Part shown: positions 1-8,945 of the stretch, piece by piece
How the letters are laid out: every line of letters starts with the position of its first letter
How positions within the stretch are numbered: the stretch's first letter is position 1
Origin: an uncultured Pseudomonadota bacterium
GTDB taxonomy: Bacteria; Pseudomonadota; Gammaproteobacteria; Steroidobacterales; Steroidobacteraceae
Direction of reading: 5' to 3'
Assembly: GCA_937920275.1 (NCBI GenBank)
Contig: CALGVD010000105.1
Span: forward strand, 29,488-93,487
Length of the DNA: 64,000 nt
The notes under the pieces: model-generated
The model's input: the letters and a program-made list of their open reading frames with translations, nothing else
The model's database searches: none
Told to the model about the DNA's origin: nothing
Translations under genes and position numbers: made by a program

Positions 1-921
1 CAGCCGAAGGTTTCGGCCAACTGGAAGGCGACCGACGATGTTGCACTCTACGCGTCGTATGGCTACGGCTTCCGCAGCGGTGGCTTCAACTCCTCGGGCA
101 GCGCCGCCACGGTCGATACGGCTTACGGCCGCGGTGGCAGCACCACGCTCTGCCTCGGCGCCTCGTTCCTGCCGCCCACCTGTGGCGCGGATGCGGTGCT
201 CAACATCACCGACGTCAACGACAAGTACCGCAAGGAAGTGTCGAAGGCGGCGGAGATCGGCATCAAGTCGTTCTTCTTCGACCGGACGGTGAGCCTCAAT
301 GCGGCTTACTACCAGACGAAGGTCGACGACATGCAGTTCTTCAACTTCTTCGCGGGTCCCTTCGGTCTGCTGCGCGTCGTCACCAACCTCGACGAGGTCA
401 CCATCAAGGGCTTCGAGATCGACGGTCGCTGGCGCGTGAACGATAATTTCTCGCTGTTCGCCGCCTACGGCAGCACCAACGGCAACATCGACAAGTACGT
501 CGGTCGGCCGTACACGGCGGGCGGCGAGGTGCCGTACGCGCCGGAGTACACGGGCAACGTCGGCGTCGATTTCGAGCTGCCCTTCAGCAGCTCGGACTGG
601 ACGCTCAACGCCCGCGTCGACGCGTCGCTGGTCGGCGAGACCTGGTTCCATCCGGTGCAGAATCAGCGCCTGCCGAACCTGTTCACCTACTTCCAGTTCG
701 GTCAGGGCACCTTCGACAAGATGAAGCGTGACGCCTACAGCACCGTGAACGCCCGTATCGGCGTGAGCAACGGCCGGTTCGGCGTCACGGCCTGGGGCCG
801 CAACATCACCGACGAGAACTACCTGCAGGAGATCATCCCTGCGCCGGAGTTCGGCGGTTCGTTCATCCACGACTCGGCCGGCCGAGCGTGGGGCGTCGAC
901 CTCTCGTACTCGTTCCGCTGA
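1..921 (+). CDS. TonB-dependent outer-membrane receptor, C-terminal part (cut by window edge)
   Basis: The frame is open from base 1 and gives the last 306 residues of a TonB-dependent receptor; the signal peptide, TonB box and plug lie outside the window. Visible receptor-barrel features are the ASYGYGFRSGGFN strand near the start, repeated aromatic beta-strand patterns, the late WGRNITDENYL segment and the terminal strand DLSYSFR, which ends in an aromatic residue plus Arg. Such receptors import siderophores, cobalamin, glycans or other large ligands across the outer membrane using TonB energy; the ligand cannot be told from this part. A strong hairpin terminator follows about 50 bases after the stop, so the transcription unit ends here. 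Confidence 0.9.
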   Translation, partial: QPKVSANWKATDDVALYASYGYGFRSGGFNSSGSAATVDTAYGRGGSTTLCLGASFLPPTCGADAVLNITDVNDKYRKEVSKAAEIGIKSFFFDRTVSLNAAYYQTKVDDMQFFNFFAGPFGLLRVVTNLDEVTIKGFEIDGRWRVNDNFSLFAAYGSTNGNIDKYVGRPYTAGGEVPYAPEYTGNVGVDFELPFSSSDWTLNARVDASLVGETWFHPVQNQRLPNLFTYFQFGQGTFDKMKRDAYSTVNARIGVSNGRFGVTAWGRNITDENYLQEIIPAPEFGGSFIHDSAGRAWGVDLSYSFR

Positions 922-973
922 CATCTTTCGGGTGCGACGGCTCACCGCCGTTGCCGTCCCGGGATACTCGCGC

Positions 974-1010
974 AGGCCGGAGGGAGCGTTCCCTCCGGCC
1001 TTCGTCTTTT
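974..1010 (+). terminator. Rho-independent terminator after the TonB receptor gene
   Basis: A 12-bp perfect stem (974-985 with 990-1001) closes a GCGT loop and is followed by a T-rich tract. It separates the receptor gene from the PEP carboxylase gene, and it is one reason not to extend the next reading frame upstream through this hairpin. Confidence 0.85.
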
Positions 1011-1070
1011 GCGGCCCGCCGCGGGCGACGCCCTGCAGCCGATGCGGCGGTCGGGTGTAGACTGCGCGCC

Positions 1071-3797
1071 GTGGATCGTACCGATACGGATTTCCCTCCC
1101 AAGCACGCCGCGCTGCGCGACGATGTGCACATGCTCGGCGCATTGGTCGGTGAGATGCTGCGCGAGCAGGGCGGTGAACCCTTGCTCGAGGTCGTCGAGC
1201 GCGACCGCACGCTCGCCATCGCCCGTCGGCGTGGCGATGCGGCGGCCGGAGAAGAGCTCGAGGCGCGCATGCGGGATCGGCCGCCGGGCGTTGCGCGCGA
1301 TCTCGAACGCGCGTTCACGGCTTGGTTCCAGGCGGTCAACCTCGCTGAGCAGTTGCACCGCGTCCGGCGCCGTCGCGCCTATTTCCTCGACGATGGTGGC
1401 AAGCCACAGCCGGGCGGCATCGCCGACGCCATCGGGCGTCTGAAGGCGGAGGGCTGTTCGCTCGAAGACCTGCAGGGCTTGATGGGTTCGCTGCGCATCG
1501 AACCGGTGTTCATGGCCCATCCCTCGGAATCGACCCGCCGCACCATCCTGCGTAAGCAGCTGCGTTTGGCGGACCTGTTGTTCGATCGGCTCGATCCGAC
1601 GCTCGCCCCGCATGAGCAACGGATGCTGATCGATCAGATCCGCATCGAACTCACGACCTCATGGCAGACCGAAGACCACCCTCGGCAGCGGCTCACCGTC
1701 GCCGACGAGTGCGAGCATGTCCTTTTTTATCTGGTGGAGGTCCTCTACCACATCGTACCGGCGTTCCACGAGGAGATCGGCGAGGCCTTGGTGCTGCACT
1801 ATGGCGAGGCCGCCGCCGCGATCGATGTTCCGACCATCATCCGATTCGGGACCTGGGTCGGTGGCGACATGGACGGCAACCCGGATGTCCACGCCAAGTC
1901 GATCCGCGAGACGCTATCGCGCCAGCAGCAGGCCATCGTCAACGCCTATTTCGGCGAGGTGCAAACGCTCGGTCAGCTGCTCTCGCAGAGCGCGAGCCGG
2001 GTCGGTGTGTCCCCTGCGTTGCAGCAGCGCATCGAGACCTACGCCAATCTGCTCCCAGAGGTGCGGGCGGGCGCATCGGCGCGGCACGATCGCATGCCCT
2101 ATCGGGTGTTCCTCAGCCAGGTCGCGGAGCGTCTGCGGGCGACCTACGACGGCCGGCCGACCGGCTACGAGGGTCCGGAGCAGTTCAAGCGCGATATCGA
2201 GACCGTCGCAGACAGTCTGCTCGCGCATCGCGGCAAGAATGCCGGCCATGCCGCCGTGCAGCGCCTGCTGCGTCGCATCTCGGTGTTCGGCTTCCATCTC
2301 GCGCGTCTCGATGTCCGGCAGCACGCCGCGGTGTTGCATCGGATCGTCGCGCGTTCGATCGACGATCCGCTGTGGCAGTCGCTCGATAGCGCTGCCAGGA
2401 CCCGCTGTCTGGTCGATCTGCTGGCGCGTGAGATGGGGCCCAAGATCGAGCTCGATGCGGCGGCCAAGCGCGCGGTCGCCGTGTTCGAGGCCATGTTGCA
2501 GTGCCGTCGGCGTTTCGGCGCCGAGGCGGTCGGTGCGTATGTCGTCAACGGCGTCAACGGCGCCGACGATGTGCTCGCCGCGATGCTGGTCGCGCAGTGG
2601 GCCGAGGCTTACGACAAGCGCAGCAACGAACTGGCGATCGATTTTGCGCCGATGTTCGATACCGCTGAGGCGTTGGCGCATGCCGGCGACAGCTTGCGCG
2701 ATCTTTTGGCCGAGCCGATCTATCGTCGGCACCTCGACAGCCGGGGTCGCAGGCAGGCGGTGCTCGTCGGGTACTCCGAGAGCGCGAAACAGGTCGGTCC
2801 CTGCGCCGCCCGGTTCGCGGCGTATCGCGCACAGGGTGCGTTGGCGGCGGTGTTGGCTGCGGCCGGCGAGGAACATGTGGTCTGCCATGTCCGGGGTGGC
2901 AGCATCGCGCGAGGTGGCGGACGCATCGACGACATGGTCGCCGCCATGCCGCCCTCGACGATCAATGGTTGGCTGCGTCTCACCGAGCAAGGCGAGGCCC
3001 TGACCCAGCATTATGGTCTCGGGCCCATCGCCCTGCGGACGCTCGAGCGCGCGTTCGGTGCCTTGTCGCAGGCCACGGCGGCGGGTCGTCGCGGACTTGT
3101 TCGGGAACCTGACCCCGTCGCCCTCGAGGTCGCCGCGCGGCTCGCTGAGGCGAGCAGTGAGACCTACCGGTCGCTGGTCTGGCAGGAGCCGGGCTTCTAC
3201 GCCTGGTTCCGGGCGGTGACCCCGGTCGATGTCATCGAACGCATGCAGGTCGGAGGCCGACCCGCCGTCCGACCGGGTTTCGACGGTCTGCAGGGTCTGC
3301 GTGCCTCGCCATGGGTGTTCGCGTGGATGCAGAACCGCGCGATGCTGCCGGGCTGGTTCGGTGCGGGCAGCGGACTTCACGCCGCGGTGCAGGCTTTCGG
3401 GCTTCCGGCGGTCCGCAGCGCGAGCGGTGGTTGGGCGTTCCTGCGCGATCTCCTCGATTCGATCGAGGTGATGCTCGCGCGCAGCGATCTCGACATCAGC
3501 GCACGATATGAGCCTTTGAGCGAGGAGGGCGGTGCGTTCGCGCGTCGCCTGCGCGAGGAACACTCCCTCGCCGTCGAGATGGTGCTGCAGGTCAAGGCGC
3601 AGCAGGGGCTGCTCGACGGCGATCGTACGCAGCAACGGACACTCCAACTGCGCAACCCTTATGTCGATCCGATGCATCTCATGCAGATCGACCTGTTGCG
3701 GCGGTGGCGCGAGGGTGGGCGGGAGGATCGTGGCTTGTTCGATGCCTTGGTCGCGAGCGTCAGCGGGATCGCCCAAGGGTTACAGAGCAACGGATGA
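1071..3797 (+). CDS. ppc: Phosphoenolpyruvate carboxylase, divergent
   Basis: Encodes about 908 residues, close to the usual 870-930. The enzyme adds bicarbonate to phosphoenolpyruvate to give oxaloacetate, refilling the TCA cycle. Family motifs: the first catalytic histidine region AHPSESTRR (His about 150), LDVRQHA, GYSESAKQVG, the glycine loop RGGSIARGG (about 605-613), INGWLRLTEQGE, and the end RNPYVDPMHLMQIDLLRRWR with a terminal Gly. Several positions depart from the common consensus: AHPSES for AHPTEI, HVRGGSIARGG for HGRGGTVGRGG, and YSESAKQVG for YSDSAKDAG, so this is a divergent branch. I chose the GTG at 1071 because the open frame upstream runs through the terminator and has unrelated composition. 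The stop overlaps the next start (ATGA). Confidence 0.93.
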   Translation: MDRTDTDFPPKHAALRDDVHMLGALVGEMLREQGGEPLLEVVERDRTLAIARRRGDAAAGEELEARMRDRPPGVARDLERAFTAWFQAVNLAEQLHRVRRRRAYFLDDGGKPQPGGIADAIGRLKAEGCSLEDLQGLMGSLRIEPVFMAHPSESTRRTILRKQLRLADLLFDRLDPTLAPHEQRMLIDQIRIELTTSWQTEDHPRQRLTVADECEHVLFYLVEVLYHIVPAFHEEIGEALVLHYGEAAAAIDVPTIIRFGTWVGGDMDGNPDVHAKSIRETLSRQQQAIVNAYFGEVQTLGQLLSQSASRVGVSPALQQRIETYANLLPEVRAGASARHDRMPYRVFLSQVAERLRATYDGRPTGYEGPEQFKRDIETVADSLLAHRGKNAGHAAVQRLLRRISVFGFHLARLDVRQHAAVLHRIVARSIDDPLWQSLDSAARTRCLVDLLAREMGPKIELDAAAKRAVAVFEAMLQCRRRFGAEAVGAYVVNGVNGADDVLAAMLVAQWAEAYDKRSNELAIDFAPMFDTAEALAHAGDSLRDLLAEPIYRRHLDSRGRRQAVLVGYSESAKQVGPCAARFAAYRAQGALAAVLAAAGEEHVVCHVRGGSIARGGGRIDDMVAAMPPSTINGWLRLTEQGEALTQHYGLGPIALRTLERAFGALSQATAAGRRGLVREPDPVALEVAARLAEASSETYRSLVWQEPGFYAWFRAVTPVDVIERMQVGGRPAVRPGFDGLQGLRASPWVFAWMQNRAMLPGWFGAGSGLHAAVQAFGLPAVRSASGGWAFLRDLLDSIEVMLARSDLDISARYEPLSEEGGAFARRLREEHSLAVEMVLQVKAQQGLLDGDRTQQRTLQLRNPYVDPMHLMQIDLLRRWREGGREDRGLFDALVASVSGIAQGLQSNG

Positions 3798-4600
3798 GGT
3801 TTTTCATGGATAGGCCAAAGATCTCTGATAGGCGCGGCGGGTCGCGCGGCGCCGCCCTGTGCGCCCATCCATACGCCCTGGCATGGGTGATGGTCGCAGC
3901 GTGCAGCGTCTCCACGGCCACGGCGATCGAGATCGACCTCGAAGGCCTCGCGGCCTGGCAGGGACGGAATGTGGTGCAGTCGCCGAACGATGCCTCGGGT
4001 ACGCGATTTTCATTGGAACCCCTCACCGATGCAGGGCCTGCCTGGTCCGGTCGGTTGCAGCTCTCGGGCATCCTCAAGGACCGCCATGAATGGCGGGTGT
4101 TGGTCGCTCCGCTCTCGGTCTCAGGGACCGGCCAGACGGACACCCCGATCCGTTTCGAGGGTGCGGTGTTCGCACCCGGTACCGTGGCGGCCGACTACCG
4201 CTTCGATTCCTGGCGGGCGACCTGGCGCTGGCGATGGATCGACCGAGAGGACCTCAAGGTCAAGGTCGGCGTGACCGCCAAGATCCGCGACGCCAGCATC
4301 CAACTGCGCCAAGGCGGGGTTTCGGCGCGCAAGGACAACACCGGCTTCGTGCCGTTGCTGCATGGCGCATTCGAGCGTCGACTCGCGCCCGGCTGGGCGC
4401 TCGACGGCGACATCGATGCGCTCGCGGGTGGACCTGGCTACGCGGTCGATGTCGGGCTGCGGGTCTCGCGGGAGCTGTCCCGCGACTGGCAGGCCACCGC
4501 CGGCGCGCGCTGGCTCGATGGCGGCGCCGACAGCGACGAGGTCTACGCGTTCGCGAGCTTCACCAGCGTCACTCTCGGGGTGAGGTGGCGTCCTCGTTGA
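3794..4600 (+). CDS. Secreted or outer-membrane hypothetical protein
   Basis: Predicted protein of 268 residues, not recognised as a named family. A basic N-terminus is followed by a hydrophobic stretch (YALAWVMVAACSVSTATA), consistent with a Sec signal peptide. The mature part has alternating polar and hydrophobic strands rich in Trp and Arg (for example SWRATWRWRWIDRE) and ends in a strand (SVTLGVRWRPR), which suggests a small beta-barrel or beta-sandwich envelope protein. The start overlaps the ppc stop by ATGA, so it is probably co-transcribed with ppc; a second start at 3809 would also keep the signal peptide. No cysteine or metal motif stands out. Confidence 0.7.
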   Translation: MRFFMDRPKISDRRGGSRGAALCAHPYALAWVMVAACSVSTATAIEIDLEGLAAWQGRNVVQSPNDASGTRFSLEPLTDAGPAWSGRLQLSGILKDRHEWRVLVAPLSVSGTGQTDTPIRFEGAVFAPGTVAADYRFDSWRATWRWRWIDREDLKVKVGVTAKIRDASIQLRQGGVSARKDNTGFVPLLHGAFERRLAPGWALDGDIDALAGGPGYAVDVGLRVSRELSRDWQATAGARWLDGGADSDEVYAFASFTSVTLGVRWRPR

Positions 4601-4632
4601 GCGCCGGCTAGAGCGCCGGCTAGAGCGCCGGC
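4599..4632. repeat. 12-bp tandem repeat, nearly three copies
   Basis: The unit GAGCGCCGGCTA occurs at 4599-4610 and 4611-4622, with a 10-base partial third copy at 4623-4632. It begins at the stop codon of the preceding gene and lies before the efflux adaptor gene. Each unit holds a GCCGGC palindrome. It looks like a slippage-derived repeat; no function is evident. Confidence 0.8.
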
Positions 4633-4761
4633 CGATAGCCCGCGGTCCAGGCCTCCGATGCCTGGCGGTTGCTTTCGCTCGGGCAGGTGTTTAGCCTCCC
4701 GGCCGCGAGCATCGACCGGCCGTCTTCGTCTCGTTTCCCTACCGCAGCGCTCTGGTATCCC

Positions 4762-5868
4762 ATGTCCTCCAATTTCCTCTCGAGCATCCCCCGGAACATC
4801 CTTTGGACTCTCGGGATACTCGCCCTGTTGATCGGCCTCGGCTTGGCCCGGCTGAAGTTCGACTCGCGCCCCTCCGGTGAGAGCACGCCGCTGCCCTTGG
4901 TGACCGTGCTCGCCGTTCGTGCGTCGGAACTCGACGATACCGTCACCTTCACCGGGGCCATCGCCGCGCGTGAGGAGGCGGCGCTCAGCGCCGAAGGTGA
5001 GGGTGGTCGCGTCGCGGGCATGTTCGCCGAGGTCGGCGATCGGGTGCGTGCCGGTGCGCTGTTGGCCCGGATCGACACCTCTTTCGTCGCGCCGCAGGTG
5101 GCCGTTCTGGAGGCCTCTCTCGAGGAGTCCCGTGCCAACGCCGCGGTCGCTGAGGCGGATTACCGTCGTGCCCAGGCGGTCGCGGTCTCGGGCGCACTGT
5201 CCGTGCAGGAGATCGAACGGCGCGGGGCGGCCTCGGTGGCGAGTGCCGCCAAGGTGAAGGTGGTGGGTGCGCAATTGAGCGAGGCGCGCGAGCGCTTGCG
5301 CCGCACCGAGATCCGCGCTCCGTTCGACGGCATCATCCTCTCGCGCAGCGCTGAAGTCGGGCAGCTCGCAGGTCCTGGGGGTGCGCCGCTGTTCCGTATC
5401 GGGCGCGCGGGTGCGGTCGAGATGCGCGGCAACATCGCCGAGAAAGATCTGCCGCGTCTGTCGGTCGGACAGAGTGCGCGGGTGCGGGTGACCGGTGTCG
5501 CCGCGGCGTTCGAGGGGCGTGTCCGGCTGATCGGCGCCGTCATCGATCCGGTGAGCCGCCTCGGCAGCGTGCGCATCGATCTCAAGGCGCACCCGGATCT
5601 GCGGCCCGGTGCCTTCGCACGCGGCGAGGTCGATACGGGCGCACGGCGCGCCGTGGTGTTGCCGCAGACGGCGGTCATGAGCGACGCCACCGGCAGCTTC
5701 GTGATGACCGTCGGTGCCGATGACAAAGTGCTGCGGCGACCGGTCACCGCATCCGGCATGCGTACCGAGGGTGTCGTGATCACGGCAGGCTTGACGGACG
5801 GTGAGCGGGTGATCGTCACGGCAGCGCCTTATCTGCGCGAGGGTGAGCAGGTCCGGGTCGCGCCATGA
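4762..5868 (+). CDS. RND efflux periplasmic adaptor (membrane fusion protein)
   Basis: Predicted protein of 368 residues. It has an N-terminal membrane anchor (NILWTLGILALLIGLGLARL), then the paired biotinyl-lipoyl half-motifs around an alpha-hairpin (AREEAALSAEGEGGRVAGMFAEVGDRVRAGALLARID ... RIEIRAPFDGIIL-like RRTEIRAPFDGIILSRSAEVGQ), a beta-barrel domain and a membrane-proximal domain. Such adaptors bridge an inner-membrane RND pump to an outer-membrane channel. The ATG at 4762 directly precedes the anchor; the longer upstream frame has non-coding character. The gene overlaps the pump gene by 4 bases (ATGA), so the two are translationally coupled. No outer-membrane factor gene is next to it, so the channel must come from elsewhere. 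Confidence 0.9.
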   Translation: MSSNFLSSIPRNILWTLGILALLIGLGLARLKFDSRPSGESTPLPLVTVLAVRASELDDTVTFTGAIAAREEAALSAEGEGGRVAGMFAEVGDRVRAGALLARIDTSFVAPQVAVLEASLEESRANAAVAEADYRRAQAVAVSGALSVQEIERRGAASVASAAKVKVVGAQLSEARERLRRTEIRAPFDGIILSRSAEVGQLAGPGGAPLFRIGRAGAVEMRGNIAEKDLPRLSVGQSARVRVTGVAAAFEGRVRLIGAVIDPVSRLGSVRIDLKAHPDLRPGAFARGEVDTGARRAVVLPQTAVMSDATGSFVMTVGADDKVLRRPVTASGMRTEGVVITAGLTDGERVIVTAAPYLREGEQVRVAP

Positions 5869-8800
5869 AGAACATGTCCGCGTGGGCGATCCGCAACCCC
5901 ACGGTGCCGATCGTCGCTTTCCTCGTGCTCACGGTCCTCGGGATCGTGAGTTTCATGCGCTTGCCGATCAACCTCAATCCCGACATCTCGTTCCCGCTCA
6001 TCATCGTCCAGGTGTCCCAGCCCGGCGCGGCACCCCCTGAGGTCGAGACGCAGATCACGCAGAAGGTCGAGGGTGCCGTGCGCGGCGTATCCGGGGTGCG
6101 TACGATCAGTTCCCGCGCGTCCGAGGGCGGCTCCTTCACCTCGGTGGAGTTCGAGATCGGGACGCCGGTCGACCGCGCCCTCAGCGATGTCCGTGATGCC
6201 GTCAGCAAGGTCCGCTCCGAGCTGCCCGAGGGCGTCAACGAACCACAGGTCTCGCGGATCGATGTCGAAGGCGGGGCGATCGCGTACTACGCGGTCGGCA
6301 CCACCGGGCGCACCCCCGAACAGTTGAGTTGGTTCGTGGACAACTCGGTCAGCAAGCGCCTGCTGTCGCTTCCGGGCGTCGCGCAGGTGTCCCGCGGCGG
6401 TGGTGAGAACCGGGAGATCCGCATCGAGCTCGATCCAGCGCGGATGCAGGCGCTCGGCGTGACCGCGGTCGAGGTGAACCAACAGCTGCGCCTGCTGAAC
6501 CTCAACGCGCCGGGCGGACGGGCGCAGGTGGCGGGCGGCGAGCAATCGATCCGCGTGCTCGGCTCGGCGGACACCGCGCTCGAACTCGGCGCGACCCAGG
6601 TGCGCGTGGCGGGCGGCACACTGGTGCGTTTGTCGGACCTCGCGGAGGTGCGCGACTCGGTGGCGGAACGCCGGTCCATCGAGCGGCTCAACGGCCGATC
6701 CGCCGTGACCTTCGGCGTCTCGAAGTCGCGCGGTGCCTCGGATGTGTCGACGCTCGATCGCGTCGAGGCCGAGATCGCCGTCATCAAGACCGAGAACCCC
6801 GATGTCAGCATCACCCGCGTGTTCACCACCGTGGAGAACACCCGCCAGAGCTATCGTTCGGCGCTCACCGCGATGATCGAAGGCTCGGTGCTCGCAGTGC
6901 TCGTCGTGCTGGTGTTCCTGCGCGACTGGCGCTCGACCGCGATCTCCGCGCTCGCCATCCCCTTGGCGGCGATCCCGACCTTCGCGTTCATGTACGCGAT
7001 GGATTTCACCCTCAATTCGATCAGCATGCTGGCCTTGTCGTTGGTGGCCGGTGTGCTGGTGGATGACGCCATCGTCGAGATCGAGAACATCGTGCGTCAC
7101 ATGCGCATGGGCAAGACGGGTTTCCAGGCCGCCCTCGATGCGGCGGACGAGATCGGCCTCGCGGTGGTGGCGACCTCCGCCACCATCATCGCCGTGTTCC
7201 TTCCGGTCAGCTTCATGGGAGGCATCACCGGCCAGTACTTCAAGCAGTTCGGCTTGACGGTCGCGGCGGCGGTGTTCTTCTCGTTGCTGGTCGCGCGCCT
7301 GATCACCCCTTTGATGGCGGCCTATATCTTGAAGCCGCACGACGAGATCCGTTCGGCGGATGGACCGATGATGAAGGGCTATCTCGAGTCGCTGCGCTGG
7401 GCGTTGGCGCATCGCGGTGCGACGCTCGCGGGCGGTACGCTCTTCTTCATCATCTCGATCGGCCTGTTGGTCGCGGTCCCGAAGTCGTTCTACCCGCGCT
7501 CGGATTTCTCCGCATCGCAGGTGACGATCGAACTGCCGCCCGGCGTGCAGCTCGAGCAGACCGCGCGTGTCTCGGCGCAGGTCGCCGCATTCCTCGCCAA
7601 GCAACCGGAGGTCACCGATATCATCGAGTCGATCGGCGGTGGCGATGTGCGCAACGCCACGCTCTACATCTCGTTGGTGCCGCGCAGCGAGCGCGATGAG
7701 ACCCAGCAGGAGTGGGAAGAGCGGCTACGGCCCGAATTCGCCGCGGTACCCGATGCGCGGGTCGCTTTCCAGGGCGATGAACCCGGCGGTGGCGGTCGGC
7801 CCATCACGCTGTACCTGACCGGTGAGGATCCGGCGAAACTCGAGGCGGCGGGGCGTGCAGCGATCGAGGCGATGCGCGCGTTGCCGGAACTGCGCGATCC
7901 GCGTATCAACGGTGACCTCGAGCGTCCTGAGGTCTTGGTGCGGCCGCGGCTCGACCAAGCGGCTGAACTCGGGGTGTCGGTCGCCGCTATCGGTCAGACC
8001 ATCCGCATCGCGACGCTGGGCGATCTGCCGCAGAACGCCGCGAAGTTCTCGTTGGCCGAGCGGCAGGTGCCGATCCGCGTCAGTCTGCTCGAGAGTTCGC
8101 GCAGCGACCTTGCGACCCTCGAGAACCTGCCCGTGCGCACCGCATCGGGCGGCACGGTGCCGCTCAAGTCGGTGGCAGAGATCTCCTTCGGCCGCGGCCC
8201 CTCGACCATCCGCCGCTACAACCAGAGCCGACGCATCATCATCGAGTCGGACCTCAACGGCGTCGAGATCGGTCCGGCGCTCGCCAAGGTCAAGGCCTTG
8301 CCAGAGATCGCGAAGCTGCCCGACGGGGTACGGCTGGTCGAGGTCGGCCAGGCGGAGTTCATCAAGGAGCTCTTCGGCAACTTCGCGTTGGCGATCGGGG
8401 CGGGGGTCCTGATGGTGTTCGCCGTGCTCGTGGTGCTCTTCCAGCGGGTGTTCCAACCGATCACGATCCTCTCGGCGCTGCCGCTGTCGGTGGGGGGTGC
8501 CATGATCGCGTTGATGTTGACCGGTAAGTCGTTCTCGATGCCGGTGGTGATCGGCTTCCTGATGCTGATGGGGATCGTCGGCAAGAACTCGATCTTGTTG
8601 GTCGATTTCGCGATCGAGGAGATCCGCAACGGCAAAGACCGCTTGGAGGCCTTGGTCGAGGCCGGGCACAAACGCGCGCGGCCGATCATCATGACCACGG
8701 TGGCGATGGTCGCCGGCATGTTGCCGGTCGCGCTCAGCATCCAGGAGTTCCGCGCGCCGATGGGCATCGCGGTGATCGGCGGTCTCATCACTTCGACGCT

Positions 8801-8945
8801 GCTCACGCTGTTGGTCGTCCCGGCGATGTTCTCGCTGGTCGATGACATCGAGCGTTGGGCCGGCCCACGGATCATGCGGTTGATCGGCGCCCAAGGCGAG
8901 GCCCCGCCAGCCGGTCCTGCGGTCAACGATCCCAGAGGAGCGTAA
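5865..8945 (+). CDS. RND multidrug efflux pump, HAE1/AcrB type
   Basis: Predicted protein of 1026 residues, normal for an RND pump. It shows the duplicated topology: TM1 (NPTVPIVAFLVLTVLGIVSF), a large periplasmic loop, the TM4 proton-relay motif VAGVLVDDAIVEIENI with its paired aspartates, and in the second half the GFLMLMGIVGKNSILLVDFAIEEIRNGK segment and GHKRARPIIMTTVAMVAGMLP. It uses the proton gradient to export hydrophobic compounds from the periplasm or inner membrane. It is coupled to the adaptor gene by a 4-base overlap. Its 3' end overlaps the convergent YeiH-type gene by 23 bases. The substrate cannot be predicted from sequence. Confidence 0.94.
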   Translation: MKNMSAWAIRNPTVPIVAFLVLTVLGIVSFMRLPINLNPDISFPLIIVQVSQPGAAPPEVETQITQKVEGAVRGVSGVRTISSRASEGGSFTSVEFEIGTPVDRALSDVRDAVSKVRSELPEGVNEPQVSRIDVEGGAIAYYAVGTTGRTPEQLSWFVDNSVSKRLLSLPGVAQVSRGGGENREIRIELDPARMQALGVTAVEVNQQLRLLNLNAPGGRAQVAGGEQSIRVLGSADTALELGATQVRVAGGTLVRLSDLAEVRDSVAERRSIERLNGRSAVTFGVSKSRGASDVSTLDRVEAEIAVIKTENPDVSITRVFTTVENTRQSYRSALTAMIEGSVLAVLVVLVFLRDWRSTAISALAIPLAAIPTFAFMYAMDFTLNSISMLALSLVAGVLVDDAIVEIENIVRHMRMGKTGFQAALDAADEIGLAVVATSATIIAVFLPVSFMGGITGQYFKQFGLTVAAAVFFSLLVARLITPLMAAYILKPHDEIRSADGPMMKGYLESLRWALAHRGATLAGGTLFFIISIGLLVAVPKSFYPRSDFSASQVTIELPPGVQLEQTARVSAQVAAFLAKQPEVTDIIESIGGGDVRNATLYISLVPRSERDETQQEWEERLRPEFAAVPDARVAFQGDEPGGGGRPITLYLTGEDPAKLEAAGRAAIEAMRALPELRDPRINGDLERPEVLVRPRLDQAAELGVSVAAIGQTIRIATLGDLPQNAAKFSLAERQVPIRVSLLESSRSDLATLENLPVRTASGGTVPLKSVAEISFGRGPSTIRRYNQSRRIIIESDLNGVEIGPALAKVKALPEIAKLPDGVRLVEVGQAEFIKELFGNFALAIGAGVLMVFAVLVVLFQRVFQPITILSALPLSVGGAMIALMLTGKSFSMPVVIGFLMLMGIVGKNSILLVDFAIEEIRNGKDRLEALVEAGHKRARPIIMTTVAMVAGMLPVALSIQEFRAPMGIAVIGGLITSTLLTLLVVPAMFSLVDDIERWAGPRIMRLIGAQGEAPPAGPAVNDPRGA

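Noticed and set aside
1914..3776. A 620-codon frame antisense to ppc
   Set aside because: No motif or ribosome-binding site; ppc has all its family landmarks.
8923..8945. A frameshift or assembly error where two genes overlap by 23 bases
   Set aside because: The overlap is convergent, both C-termini are of normal length, and similar short convergent overlaps occur at 13793-13808 and 42397-42434.
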